Shown in pieces: positions 1 to 8,488 of a DNA stretch of 22,934 nucleotides (within the stretch, counting starts at the first letter, position 1; every line of letters begins with the position of its first letter). The notes beneath the pieces were generated by a model. That model made no database searches, was not told where the DNA came from, and saw nothing but the letters and a program-made list of their open reading frames with translations. Where the stretch lies: assembly GCA_028290305.1 (NCBI GenBank), contig JAQGKC010000160.1:1-22934 (forward strand), written 5' to 3'. The DNA is from Bradyrhizobium sp. GTDB lineage: Bacteria > Pseudomonadota > Alphaproteobacteria > Rhizobiales > Xanthobacteraceae. Position numbers and translations under genes: made by a program.

Positions 1-2
1 AC

Positions 3-1088
3 AACCACGTCATCGAAGGCGCCGACCAGGTCAAGGTATCGCTGTCGGACAAGCGCGAATTCGAGGCCGAGATCGTGCTCAAGGATAGCCGCACCGATCT
101 CGCGGTGCTGCGCCTCAAGGACAGCCACGAGAAATTCCCGACGCTCGATGTAGCCAATTCCGATGAGCTGATGGTGGGTGAAGACGTGCTGGCGATCGGC
201 AATCCCTTTGGCGTCGGGCAGACCGTCACGCACGGAATCATTTCCGCGCTGGCGCGCACGCAGGTCGGCATCACCGACTACCAGTTCTTCATTCAGACCG
301 ATGCCGCGATCAATCCCGGCAATTCCGGCGGCGCGCTGGTCGACATGACCGGCAAGCTCGCCGGCATCAATACCGCGATCTTCTCGCGTTCCGGCGGGTC
401 GCAAGGCATCGGCTTCGCCATTCCGGCCAACATGGTGCGTGTCGTCGTCGCTTCGGCGAAGAGCGGCGGCAAGGCCGTCAAGCGGCCGTGGCTCGGCGCG
501 CGGTTGCAGGCGGTGACGCCTGAGATCGCCGAGACACTGGGGCTTCGGCTTCCGTCCGGAGCACTGGTCTCCAGTGTTGTCCCGAACAGTCCGGCGGCCC
601 GCGCCGGGCTGAAGCTGTCCGACCTGATCGTCGCGATCGATGGCCAGGTGGTTGACGATCCCAATGCGTTCGATTACCGCTTTGCGACGCGCCCGCTCGG
701 CGGAACATCGCAGATCGATGTGCAACGCGGCGGGAAGCCGTTGAAGCTGGCCGTGCCGCTTGAAACCGCGCCCGATACCGGCCGCAACGAGATCGTGTTG
801 ACGTCGCGCTCGCCGTTCCAGGGCGCAAAGGTCGCGAACATCTCGCCGGCGGTGGCGGATGAACTGCACCTGGACGCGGACACCGAAGGTGTCGTGGTGA
901 CCGATCTGGCCGACGACGGAACGGCCGCCAACGTTGGATTCCAGAAGGGCGACATCATTCTGGCCGTCAACAGCCAGAAGATCGCCAAGACCAGCGATCT
1001 GGAAAAGGCGACGCGCGAGTCCTCCCGGGTCTGGCGCATCACGATGGTGCGCGGCGGCCAGCAGATCAACGTTACGCTCGGCGGATGA
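3..1088 (+). CDS. DegP/HtrA-family periplasmic serine endoprotease (5' truncated)
   Basis: Trypsin-fold protease of the Do/DegP/DegQ family, which degrades or refolds misfolded envelope proteins in the periplasm. The frame is open from the first bases of the window, so the true start and signal peptide lie upstream. The catalytic triad is visible: His in N-H-V (6-8), Asp in D-S-R-T-D-L (96-98) and Ser in N-P-G-N-S-G-G (324-326). Two PDZ domains follow, about 480-770 (starting at R-P-W-L-G) and about 825-1085 (with G-D-I-I-L-A-V-N). The PDZ domains bind substrate C-termini and control oligomer activation in this family. The stop overlaps the rarA start by 4 bp (ATGA), so the two genes are probably co-transcribed. 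DegP, DegQ and MucD cannot be told apart from this fragment. Confidence 0.95.
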   Translation, partial: NHVIEGADQVKVSLSDKREFEAEIVLKDSRTDLAVLRLKDSHEKFPTLDVANSDELMVGEDVLAIGNPFGVGQTVTHGIISALARTQVGITDYQFFIQTDAAINPGNSGGALVDMTGKLAGINTAIFSRSGGSQGIGFAIPANMVRVVVASAKSGGKAVKRPWLGARLQAVTPEIAETLGLRLPSGALVSSVVPNSPAARAGLKLSDLIVAIDGQVVDDPNAFDYRFATRPLGGTSQIDVQRGGKPLKLAVPLETAPDTGRNEIVLTSRSPFQGAKVANISPAVADELHLDADTEGVVVTDLADDGTAANVGFQKGDIILAVNSQKIAKTSDLEKATRESSRVWRITMVRGGQQINVTLGG

Positions 1089-2413
1089 GCCCGAAACGAC
1101 CACGCGAAGCCACCACCCTGTTCGCAGCCGCGGGGATGGAACAGGACGCGCCGCATCCGCTTCCGGATAAATTGCGCCCGCGTTCGCTGTCGGATGTTGT
1201 CGGACAGGATCACATCCTGGGGCCGGACGGCGCGCTGACGCGCATGCTGGCGACGCGCACGCTGGGTTCGCTGATCTTCTGGGGACCGCCGGGCACCGGC
1301 AAGACCACGGTGGCGCGGTTATTGGCGGATGCGACCGAACTGCATTTCGAACAGCTCTCGGCGGTGTTTTCCGGCGTCGCCGATCTGAAGAAGGCGTTCG
1401 ACGCAGCCCGCGCGCGGCGCGAGACCGGCAAGGGAACGCTGCTGTTCGTCGATGAGGTGCATCGGTTCAACCGGGCGCAGCAGGATTCGTTTTTGCCTGT
1501 GATGGAAGACGGCACCGTGGTGCTGGTCGGCGCGACCACCGAAAATCCCTCGTTCGAGCTCAACGCCGCGTTGCTGTCGCGGGCGCGCGTGCTGGTGTTT
1601 CACTCGCTCGATCCGACCGCGGTCGAAAAGCTGTTTGTCCATGCCGAGAAGATCGAGGGCAAGAAGCTGCCGCTCGATGCGGAGGCGCGCGCGGTGCTGG
1701 TGCGCATGGCCGACGGCGACGGCCGCGCCGCGCTGACGCTCGCCGAAGAAGTCTGGCGCGCCGCGCGCGAAGGCGAGACCTTCAATGCCGAGCAATTGCA
1801 GGACATTCTGCAGCGCCGTGCGCCGATCTACGACAAGTCGGCGGACGGACACTACAACCTGATCTCGGCGCTGCATAAGTCGGTGCGTGGCTCCGATCCC
1901 GACGCCGCCTTGTATTATCTCGCGCGCATGATGGACGCCGGCGAAGACCCGCTGTTTCTGGCACGGCGCGTCGTCCGCATGGCGGTCGAGGATATCGGCC
2001 TGGCCGATCCGCAGGCGCTGGTGATCTGCAACGCCGCCAAGGATGCCTATGATTTCCTCGGCCATCCCGAAGGCGAACTCGCGATCGCGCAGGCGGTGAT
2101 CTATCTCGCCACCGCGCCGAAATCGAACGCCGCCTATAAGGCATTCGGCGCGGCGATGCGTGCCGCAAAAGAGGGCGGTTCGCTGCTGCCGCCCAAGCAC
2201 ATCCTGAACTCGCCGACCAAATTGATGAAGTCCGAAGGCTATGGCAGCGGCTACGAATACGATCACGACACCGCGGATGCGTTTTCCGGGCAAGACTATT
2301 TCCCGGAAGCGCTGGGCCGGCAGACCTTCTACGACCCGCCCGATCGCGGCTTCGAGCGCGAGATCCGCAAGCGGCTGGATTACTGGGCGAAGCTGCGCAG
2401 GGAGCGCGGTTGA
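1085..2413 (+). CDS. rarA: Replication-associated recombination protein A (AAA+ ATPase, RarA/MgsA)
   Basis: AAA+ clamp-loader-like ATPase of the RarA/MgsA/WRNIP1 family, which acts at stalled replication forks in the cytoplasm. The 442-residue length is normal for the family. Visible motifs are Walker A G-P-P-G-T-G-K-T-T (residues 67-75), Walker B L-L-F-V-D-E (119-124), sensor 1 around G-A-T-T-E-N-P-S-F-E (149-158) and the S-R-A-R arginine-finger region (165-168). The C-terminal half has the family's oligomerisation region, including the H-Y-N-L-I-S-A-L-H-K-S-V-R-G-S-D segment. The ATG at 1085 overlaps the protease stop by 4 bp, which points to translational coupling. An internal ATG at 1136 (M-E-Q-D-A-P) is a possible alternative start. 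Identification is strong. Confidence 0.97.
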   Translation: MSPKRPREATTLFAAAGMEQDAPHPLPDKLRPRSLSDVVGQDHILGPDGALTRMLATRTLGSLIFWGPPGTGKTTVARLLADATELHFEQLSAVFSGVADLKKAFDAARARRETGKGTLLFVDEVHRFNRAQQDSFLPVMEDGTVVLVGATTENPSFELNAALLSRARVLVFHSLDPTAVEKLFVHAEKIEGKKLPLDAEARAVLVRMADGDGRAALTLAEEVWRAAREGETFNAEQLQDILQRRAPIYDKSADGHYNLISALHKSVRGSDPDAALYYLARMMDAGEDPLFLARRVVRMAVEDIGLADPQALVICNAAKDAYDFLGHPEGELAIAQAVIYLATAPKSNAAYKAFGAAMRAAKEGGSLLPPKHILNSPTKLMKSEGYGSGYEYDHDTADAFSGQDYFPEALGRQTFYDPPDRGFEREIRKRLDYWAKLRRERG

Positions 2414-2549
2414 CGAGGCGTAAGTCCAATAGCCACCTCCAACCCGCTTTCGCCCGAAATAACCGCCTCGGGGTCGAATCTGGTGATTTCGCCGTGACGA
2501 TCCGCTGCTTTTGCGTTACCCAACGGTTTAGTTTGGAGCCGCAACAACC

Positions 2550-3752
2550 ATGAGCCGTCGCGTCAAGAGACCCCTCGCGAAACGCACGACAGGCGACCGC
2601 CCCAAGGGCGCGCGTCCTTATCGCGGCTCGCAGGCCGAGCGCCCGCAGGCGCATCGTCCCGGCGGCAAGCCGCCCGCGCGGTTTTCTGCACCCCGCGCTC
2701 CGAAGCCGGCGCCTTTCATCGCCGAGCCCGAAAAGATCGTTGCCGTGCCGCCGCCACTGCCGACAAAAGTTCAGAACGTTGTCGTGACCGCGGACGAGAA
2801 CAACATGCGCGTCGACCGCTTTCTGGAGGCGCGCTTTCCCGGCCTGTCGTTCTCCCACATCCAGCGCATCGTCCGCAAAGGCGAGCTGCGGGTGAACGGC
2901 AAGCGCGCCGACAGCAAGGACCGGATCGAGGAGGGGCAGAGCATCCGCATCCCGCCGCTGAAACTGGATGCGCCCAAGGTCGCGGGAGAGCTATCGGAAG
3001 CGGCGACGAAGACGCTTCAGGCCCTCAAGGACATGATCCTGTATGAGGACGCCGACGTCATGGTGCTGAACAAGCCCGCCGGCCTTGCGGTGCAGGGCGG
3101 TTCCGGCACCACGCGGCACGTCGATCAAATGCTGGAAGTGATGCGCGATGCCAAGGGGCAAAAGCCGCGGCTGGTGCACCGGCTCGACAAGGAGACGGCG
3201 GGCTGCCTGCTGATCGCCAAAACGCGCTTCGCCGCGACCGCGCTGACCGGGTCGTTCCGCCATCGCTCGGCGCGCAAGATTTACTGGGCGCTGGTCGCGG
3301 GCGTGCCGAAGCCGAAGCAGGGCCGCATTTCGACCTATCTCGCCAAGGAAGAGAGCGAGGAGGACACCATCATGCGGATCGCGGCGCATGGCGACGAGGG
3401 CGCCAGCCACGCCGTGACGTATTATGCCGTGGTGGAGACCTCGGCGCAGAAGCTCGCATGGGTGTCGTTGAAGCCGGTCACCGGGCGGACCCATCAATTG
3501 CGCGCGCACATGGCGCATATCGATCACGCCATCGTGGGCGATCCCAAATATTTCAACAAGGAAAACTGGCAGCTGCCGGGCGGCCTGCAGAAACGGCTGC
3601 ATCTCCTGGCGCGCCGGATCGTGATTCCGCATCCGCGCGGCGGGGTGATCGATGCGACCGCGCCGCTGCCCCCGCACATGCTGCAATCGTGGAACCTCTT
3701 GGGCCTCGAAGCCGATCGGTTCGATCCGATCGAAAACGCACCTGAAGAATAA
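2550..3752 (+). CDS. rluC: RluA-family 23S rRNA pseudouridine synthase (RluC type)
   Basis: Converts specific uridines in 23S rRNA to pseudouridine. An S4 RNA-binding domain spans about residues 85-135 (M-R-V-D-R-F-L onward). The catalytic motif R-L-V-H-R-L-D-K-E-T-A-G is at 207-218, with Asp213 the expected nucleophile. The C-terminal K-P-V-T-G-R-T-H-Q-L-R-A-H motif is also present. The first ~75 residues are an Arg/Lys/Pro-rich, probably disordered extension. A GGAG lies about 11 bases before the ATG. Placement after rarA favours RluC over RluD, but the exact target uridines cannot be read from sequence. The 136-bp gap after rarA shows no clear terminator or promoter. Confidence 0.92.
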   Translation: MSRRVKRPLAKRTTGDRPKGARPYRGSQAERPQAHRPGGKPPARFSAPRAPKPAPFIAEPEKIVAVPPPLPTKVQNVVVTADENNMRVDRFLEARFPGLSFSHIQRIVRKGELRVNGKRADSKDRIEEGQSIRIPPLKLDAPKVAGELSEAATKTLQALKDMILYEDADVMVLNKPAGLAVQGGSGTTRHVDQMLEVMRDAKGQKPRLVHRLDKETAGCLLIAKTRFAATALTGSFRHRSARKIYWALVAGVPKPKQGRISTYLAKEESEEDTIMRIAAHGDEGASHAVTYYAVVETSAQKLAWVSLKPVTGRTHQLRAHMAHIDHAIVGDPKYFNKENWQLPGGLQKRLHLLARRIVIPHPRGGVIDATAPLPPHMLQSWNLLGLEADRFDPIENAPEE

Positions 3753-3783
3753 GTGTCTTGCGATCCCTTCGGGCGATCACGAC

Positions 3784-4098
3784 ATGCGCCTGATGAGACG
3801 CTTATCGATTGTGTTCTGCTCGGTCATGTGGGTGCTCGTCGCCGGCGCGGCCTCAGCCCAGCAGATGATTCCGCCGGGCTGGTCACAGTTCAATCCGCCG
3901 CTACCTCCACCGCCGCCATCGCCTCGAATCGAAGTTCCGGTGGTGCCGCAGATGGACGTGCCGTCACGCCCCAGCGTTCAACGCACGCCGCATACTTCTT
4001 TCAGCGATCGGATCGCCAGATGTCTCGATGAAGGCGCGGCCGCCGGGCTTGGCCCGAGCGCGCGGGTGGCCTATTCGCGCTCCTGCGCCAATCGATGA
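3784..4098 (+). CDS. Small exported proline-rich hypothetical protein
   Basis: A 104-residue protein with a signal peptide: M-R-L-M-R-R, a hydrophobic core and an A-A-S-A-Q cleavage site near residues 25-27. The mature part starts with a Pro-rich segment (P-P-L-P-P-P-P-P-S-P at about 39-48). It ends in a short Cys-containing domain (R-I-A-R-C-L-D-E-G, then Y-S-R-S-C-A-N-R); the two Cys could form a disulfide in the periplasm. I recognise no named family. The frame stays open upstream into rluC, but the leader peptide makes ATG 3784 (or 3793) the sensible start; neither has a good Shine-Dalgarno. It lies 31 bp after rluC and converges with the next gene. Confidence 0.75.
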   Translation: MRLMRRLSIVFCSVMWVLVAGAASAQQMIPPGWSQFNPPLPPPPPSPRIEVPVVPQMDVPSRPSVQRTPHTSFSDRIARCLDEGAAAGLGPSARVAYSRSCANR

Positions 4099-4111
4099 TA
4101 CAGACGTTTCG

Positions 4112-4561
4112 TTAGTTTCTGTACTGGGCGAGAAACATCCGCAGTGAATCGTGCGGGCTCTCGACGTCGATGATGACCCAGCCGTCGGGTCCGTCGACAA
4201 CGATGAAATTGAGCGTGACCGCTCGGCCATTATTGTCGAACGCGACAGCGACATAGGTCTTGTCGAATTGCTTGCGAAGGATCGATATCGAGATGGCGCC
4301 GAGTTTCCATCTCGGGCTTTGAACCAGGAAATCGTAAGGCTGGTCTTTGGGGGAACTCCATGCGCTGCGCAAACTCTGGTCGAAGAACCGGCTTGCCGTA
4401 GCGGTATCGCGCGGCAGCCCGCTCGAGAGGTCTGACGACCGGTCGCCGTAATAAGCATAGACGTTCCTGACCAGCGATTCCGGCGAACGGAATCCAGCCT
4501 CAACGGGCGAGACACCGAGACCGGCCAGCACAGCCAGGATAGTTCCGAAGATTTTCGTCAT
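4112..4561 (-). CDS. Exported hypothetical protein, DUF3828-like
   Basis: A 149-residue protein with an N-terminal signal peptide (M-T-K-I-F-G-T-I-L-A-V-L-A-G-L, cleavage near V-E-A-G). The mature region starts S-P-E-S-L-V-R-N-V-Y-A-Y-Y-G and ends in a beta-rich half with D-G-P-D-G-W-V-I-I-D-V-E. This layout, a helix with an aromatic Tyr-Tyr-Gly followed by a small NTF2-like beta sheet, resembles DUF3828 proteins; that is judged by eye. It is probably periplasmic, with no known function. It is convergent with the proline-rich gene (13 bp between stops) and divergent from the ATP12 gene (82 bp between starts). Confidence 0.75.
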   Translation of the reverse strand: MTKIFGTILAVLAGLGVSPVEAGFRSPESLVRNVYAYYGDRSSDLSSGLPRDTATASRFFDQSLRSAWSSPKDQPYDFLVQSPRWKLGAISISILRKQFDKTYVAVAFDNNGRAVTLNFIVVDGPDGWVIIDVESPHDSLRMFLAQYRN

Positions 4562-4643
4562 CGCCGGCTCGCTTTATTTGCGTCCATTCTTATCATACGC
4601 TTGCCCCCAAGATTATCACCGACCGACAGAAGCCGAAAACCGC

Positions 4644-5429
4644 ATGCGTGAATTGTTCGATGAAGTGGCCGGAAAGTCTCCGCTTGATCCGGAGGAAGCA
4701 GTCAGGCGCACCACGCGCGGGCCGCGCCGGACGCGTTTCTATACCAATGCCGGCGTGGTCGAGACGCCTGAGGGGTTTGCCATTACGCTGGACGACAAGC
4801 CGGTGCGCACCCCCTCCGGGCATGCTCTGACAGCGCCGACGCTTCAGATCGCCGACGGCATGGCGGCGGAATGGAACGCGCAGAAGGAGTTCATCGATCC
4901 CCTGACGATGCCGCTGACGCGGTTTGCCAACAGCGTCGTCGATGCCGTGGTTGATCGGGTCGAGGCGGTCACCGACGACGTCGCAAAATATCTTGGCTCC
5001 GATCTGTTGTTCTATCGTGCCGGCCATCCGGAGGCGCTGGTTGCGCGCGAAGCCGCGCATTGGGATCCCGTGTTGTTTTGGGCCGCGGATACGCTCGGCG
5101 CCCATTTTATTCTTGCCGAAGGGATCGTGCATGTCCGCCAGCCCGCTTCCGCGATCGCGGCTGCGCGTGCCGCATTGCCGACCGACCCCTGGTCGATCGC
5201 GGTGCTGCACGTGGTGACGACCTTGACGGGATCGGCGCTGCTGGCGCTGGCGCTGCTGCGCGGCGTGCTCGATTCCGACCAGGTTTGGGCTGCCGCCCAT
5301 GTCGATGAGGACTGGAACATCGAAAAATGGGGCGTGGACCAGGAAGTTGCGGCGCGTCGCGCGGCGCGATGGACCGATTTCAGGGCGGCGGCAAGCATCC
5401 TCAAGTCGCTGAATTCCGAGGCCGGCTGA
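4644..5429 (+). CDS. ATP12-family F1-ATPase assembly chaperone
   Basis: A 261-residue homologue of mitochondrial Atp12, which binds the F1 alpha subunit before assembly of the alpha3beta3 ring. Family features include F-Y-T-N-A-G-V near residues 33-39, L-D-D-K-P-V-R-T-P near 51-59, the highly conserved P-L-T-R-F-A-N-S-V-V-D segment, and S-D-L-L-F-Y-R-A with H-W-D-P further on. The frame is open from a TTG at 4578, but the ATG at 4644 (M-R-E-L-F-D-E-V) matches the usual N-terminus as I recall it. In related genomes this gene is commonly near rluC; here two small genes separate them. Confidence 0.93.
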   Translation: MRELFDEVAGKSPLDPEEAVRRTTRGPRRTRFYTNAGVVETPEGFAITLDDKPVRTPSGHALTAPTLQIADGMAAEWNAQKEFIDPLTMPLTRFANSVVDAVVDRVEAVTDDVAKYLGSDLLFYRAGHPEALVAREAAHWDPVLFWAADTLGAHFILAEGIVHVRQPASAIAAARAALPTDPWSIAVLHVVTTLTGSALLALALLRGVLDSDQVWAAAHVDEDWNIEKWGVDQEVAARRAARWTDFRAAASILKSLNSEAG

Positions 5430-5490
5430 TATCGAGGCTTCAAATAGTCGCGACGGAAGCTTAGCCGAGCAAAAGCGCTGCTATCCGCAA

Positions 5491-5937
5491 CTAGCGCTTG
5501 ATGGCGATCCAGCTCCCGATGCAGCCGTCGGATCGGCTGAATGTTCCAGCGCCCGTATTTCCTGACAATCGTCCGACGGCGGTGAGCGTCATGCCGCCAC
5601 CTGCACCGGCCGAATGCAGGGTGCCATCCGGATCGACCTGCCCGCTGCCGCCCCTGATGATAATCCTGCCCCCGCTGATCATCGCAGGTAACGAGCCCGT
5701 ATGCCGGCATCCGGCGCTGGTGAATGTCCACGCCCCATCAAAGTTTTTGTTATCTTCCTGCGGCACGGAGCGCGGTGTTTCTTCCGGGGGGCGTTTCGTT
5801 TCATCGGCGGGCGCGGACAGGAATGCTATTCGGCCATTATTTTCAATTGCATCGGGACTGCGTGACTGAGCCAGCGTGTCCGAGGGGTTTGACGCAACGA
5901 GAAACAAGGCGCACCACAATGTCGTCTTCGGCCACAT
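5491..5937 (-). CDS. Small exported hypothetical protein
   Basis: About 148 residues from the ATG at 5937 (M-W-P-K-T-T-L-W, hydrophobic core, cleavage near T-L-A-Q). A GTG at 5964 would add nine residues before the leader and has a weak upstream purine stretch, so the start is uncertain. After a charged, Pro-rich linker, a Gly-rich beta domain begins F-D-G-A-W-T-F-T-S-A-G-C and ends G-R-L-S-G-N-T-G-A-G-T-F-S-R-S-D-G-C-I-G-S-W. The two Cys in this domain could pair. The pattern of short Gly/Ser beta strands with a C-terminal Cys-x-Gly-x-Trp is familiar from exported bradyrhizobial proteins of unknown function. It is convergent with the ATP12 gene; the 61-bp gap holds no obvious terminator. Confidence 0.7.
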   Translation of the reverse strand: MWPKTTLWCALFLVASNPSDTLAQSRSPDAIENNGRIAFLSAPADETKRPPEETPRSVPQEDNKNFDGAWTFTSAGCRHTGSLPAMISGGRIIIRGGSGQVDPDGTLHSAGAGGGMTLTAVGRLSGNTGAGTFSRSDGCIGSWIAIKR

Positions 5938-6135
5938 ATGAATGTCATCATTCACAGCGTTCACGTTCGGTAACGAGCCCTTCGACGCCCGACATCATTG
6001 CCGACGACAATTGGAATCGCAAGCGATGAGAGATCAATTCCCGCACGGCACGATCATCGGGGCGGCCAAGTAGTTGCCGCATCGCAACGAGGATCGGGGT
6101 GCAGTGATAAACTGCCGCAGGGTATGTTTTGGGCG

Positions 6136-6163
6136 TTGCTTCCTTGAAAGCCGGACCTAGTAT
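6136..6163 (+). promoter_or_regulatory. Candidate sigma70-type promoter with flanking inverted repeat
   Basis: TTGCTT (6136-6141), a 16-bp spacer and TAGTAT (6158-6163) form a reasonable housekeeping-type promoter ending 31 bp before the ATG at 6195. Perfect 6-bp arms, CGGACC (6152-6157) and GGTCCG (6171-6176), flank the -10. They could be an operator or a hairpin at the mRNA 5' end. Pattern-based only. Confidence 0.35.
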
Positions 6164-6194
6164 GGCTCAAGGTCCGCTCGGACAGGAGGCAACC

Positions 6195-6446
6195 ATGAAC
6201 CCCACAGGAGCAGTTTTTCAACCCGAACTAATTAAACTGATGAAGACCGTTCTTGACGATGCCACGGCAATGCTTCCCGAAGCGAAGCGCACGTCGGCGA
6301 TCAAAGCCGAAATCGCGTCTCAGATTCTTGCATGTGCCGCGAAAGGCGAGCGAGACCCGATAGCACTGAAAATGGCTGCTCTCCTGGCCGTCGTGGATTG
6401 TACGCACTATTCGCACGATATCTCGCCTGAACGCCGGGTCGTCTGA
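6195..6446 (+). CDS. Small conserved-looking hypothetical protein
   Basis: An 83-residue soluble, mostly helical protein. The start is set by a strong AGGAGG (6184-6189) five bases before the ATG; the frame extends further upstream but without a better start. It reads L-I-K-L-M-K-T-V-L-D-D-A, then a basic helix around A-I-K-A-E-I-A-S-Q-I-L-A-C-A-A-K-G-E-R-D-P, and ends H-Y-S-H-D-I-S-P-E-R-R-V-V. There is no signal peptide, membrane segment or known catalytic motif. I know similar short proteins from bradyrhizobial genomes only as hypothetical. It is divergent from the exported-protein gene at 5491-5937 and 224 bp before the FliK-like gene. That 224-bp gap holds a 13-nt palindrome (CGGCGCAGCGCCG) and no clear promoter. 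Confidence 0.7.
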   Translation: MNPTGAVFQPELIKLMKTVLDDATAMLPEAKRTSAIKAEIASQILACAAKGERDPIALKMAALLAVVDCTHYSHDISPERRVV

Positions 6447-6670
6447 GCGCTCACCATTTCGATTTGAACCGTAGCTCGGCGCAGCGCCGCCGGGGGCGTT
6501 GGCGCGATAGATGAAGGCTACGCCCGCGAGGTTCGAGGGCGTCGGGCAGGGGCTTGCGGTGCCCAGCCAAATCGACGGTTCTCAACGGGGCTCAACAATC
6601 CACTATATTAACGAGAGGTTTACGACAGCCGGATAGCTTGGGCCGGGCCTGACCCGGTGAGGCCAAACCC

Positions 6671-8488
6671 ATGTCGATCGTCATCAATCCGAACGTTTCG
6701 CTGGTCGCCGCGCAGGGCGCGACGGCGGACGTCGTCCTGCAGCCGGGGACGGTCGTCGATGCCAAGGTGCTGCAAATCCTTGGCAACGACCAGGTCCGCA
6801 TTGCGATCGGCGGCCAGTCGATCGATGTGGCTTCACAGGTTCCACTGCAGGCCGGCCAGACGCTGCAGCTCGCGGTGTCGCAAGGCTCCGACGGCAGTAT
6901 CCGGCTCGCGGTGGTCAACGCGCAGGGCGGTGGTGCTGCGGCAAGCCAAGGCATCGCCGGCGCTGCCAGTGCGACCGCAACGTCCGCGACTGCGGCTGTC
7001 GCCGTACAAACGGCACCCGGGACCGTCGCGCTGAATAATCAGCTCACGCCGCTGGAGACGCTTGCGGTATCGATGGCGGCCCAGACTGCGGCGACCCAGC
7101 AGACCAGTCTCGCGCCGCTGTTTGCCAATCTGGGCGTCGCCGCCGGGCTGAACGGCCTGCCGCCGCAACTCCAGCAGGCGATAGCGCAAGTGCTGGCGCA
7201 ACGGACCAGCCTTGGTCCAAGCCTGACCGGCAATGACATCAAGCAGGCGTTCCAGAGTTCCGGTCTGTTCCTGGAAGCCTCGTTAGCTTCCGGATCGTTT
7301 TCGTCGTCCGCCGCCACGCCGGATCTCAAGGCGGCCCTGATCGTGCTGCGCCAGGTGCTGACGACATCGCTCACTAGCGCGGCGCCGACGCAGAACACGC
7401 CGGCGACGCCGGTCGTGGTGGTGCAGCAGGGCACGACGTCGACGCCGGTCGTGGTGCAGCAAGGCACGACGACGGGACCAGTCGTGCCGGAGCAGGGCAT
7501 ACAGCCGCCGGTTCAGGTATTGTCTCAACTATCGTCGCCGCCTGTCACGATTATCGTGGGGCCTGATACGCCAACAACGGCATCGCCCGCGCTTGCGCCG
7601 TTGCTCGCGTCCGAGATCGCCGCACCCGAGGTGTCGCTTCAAGCTGCGACATTACAGATCCCGCAAGATATTCTCGACTTCAGCGCCGCGAACCCTGCCA
7701 TTTCGTCCGCATCGACGCCGGCGGATGCGGCGGCGCGTACTGCTGCAAGCAGCGCCGCTCTCAATCTGCTGCAGGAAGTCCTTCAGGCTAGTCCGCTGAC
7801 GGCGGGAAATCCATCGAGGCTTGCGTTCGATGATGGCCTGATGCTTTCGCTGCTGCCGGCGGTGGCCGGGGTTCGTATCGCGCAGGTCGATGACGCCGAA
7901 TTTGCGCGCACCAATGTACCGCCGCCGCCGATCAGCGGCGCATTGCCGGCGGCGCAACCGGTCATGGCGGCGACGCTGGTATCGAACTCGCCGCTCGAGA
8001 CGGCCATGCATCATCTGCTCGCCGATGCCGATGGCGCGATCGCGCGGCAGACGCTGCTGCAGGTGGCATCACTGCCTGACCAGGTCGATACGACGGTGGG
8101 ACGGCTTGATCCAACGGCGCCGCGATGGAATTTCGAAATTCCGTTTGCGACACCGCAGGGAACGGCGATGGCGCAGTTCGAGATTTCGCGTGACGGCGGC
8201 GGCAGCGAGGTCGAAGCGGCCAAGCGGGTTTGGCGGGCGCGGTTTTCGCTTGACGTCGAACCGGCCGGTCCGATCCATGCGCTGGTATCGCTCAACGCTG
8301 ACCGGACGTCGGTGCGGATGTGGGCGGAACGGCCGGCGACCGCAGATCAATTGCGGGCCGGCGTCTCGCAGCTAAGCCAGGCCTTAAGCCGCGCCGAATT
8401 GCTGCCGGGCGACATCGTGATACGCGATGGCGCGCCGGTGCAATCGGTTTCAGCGCGCGCCGGGCATTTTCTGGATCGCGCGCTATGA
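6671..8488 (+). CDS. FliK-like (flagellar hook-length control) C-terminal domain protein
   Basis: A 605-residue protein. The first ~470 residues are Ala/Gln/Thr/Pro-rich and low in complexity, with a tandem repeat near residues 246-275. Residues ~485-575 match the Flg_hook (FliK C-terminal) domain: [22 protein letters not shown], and a helix with [10 protein letters not shown]. In flagellar FliK this domain interacts with FlhB to switch export specificity. The next gene, overlapping by 4 bp, encodes an FlhB C-terminal-like domain, matching the functional partnership. No other flagellar gene is in the window, so this may be an accessory FliK/FlhB-like pair, like YlqG-YlqH of Bacillus as I recall it, rather than the main hook ruler. 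A GAGG lies 8 bases before the ATG. Confidence 0.82.
   Translation: MSIVINPNVSLVAAQGATADVVLQPGTVVDAKVLQILGNDQVRIAIGGQSIDVASQVPLQAGQTLQLAVSQGSDGSIRLAVVNAQGGGAAASQGIAGAASATATSATAAVAVQTAPGTVALNNQLTPLETLAVSMAAQTAATQQTSLAPLFANLGVAAGLNGLPPQLQQAIAQVLAQRTSLGPSLTGNDIKQAFQSSGLFLEASLASGSFSSSAATPDLKAALIVLRQVLTTSLTSAAPTQNTPATPVVVVQQGTTSTPVVVQQGTTTGPVVPEQGIQPPVQVLSQLSSPPVTIIVGPDTPTTASPALAPLLASEIAAPEVSLQAATLQIPQDILDFSAANPAISSASTPADAAARTAASSAALNLLQEVLQASPLTAGNPSRLAFDDGLMLSLLPAVAGVRIAQVDDAEFARTNVPPPPISGALPAAQPVMAATLVSNSPLETAMHHLLADADGAIARQTLLQVASLPDQVDTTVGRLDPTAPRWNFEIPFATPQGTAMAQFEISRDGGGSEVEAAKRVWRARFSLDVEPAGPIHALVSLNADRTSVRMWAERPATADQLRAGVSQLSQALSRAELLPGDIVIRDGAPVQSVSARAGHFLDRAL
7406..7504 (+). repeat. In-frame tandem repeat in the FliK-like gene
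   Basis: Unit 1 (7406-7441, 36 bp) encodes [12 protein letters not shown]. Unit 2 (7442-7474, 33 bp) encodes [12 protein letters not shown] decayed third unit from 7475 encodes [10 protein letters not shown]. Unit lengths are multiples of three, so copy number could vary without breaking the frame. It lies in the low-complexity part upstream of the Flg_hook domain. Confidence 0.85.

Noticed and set aside
1319..2858. Long open frames on the minus strand across rarA and rluC
   Set aside because: They lie antisense to well-identified genes and have Arg/Ala/Gly-rich shadow composition typical of high-G+C third-position bias; no family motif is visible.
4593..5300. 235-codon minus-strand open frame inside the ATP12 gene
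   Set aside because: Antisense shadow of a conserved gene, with no leader, motif or ribosome binding site.
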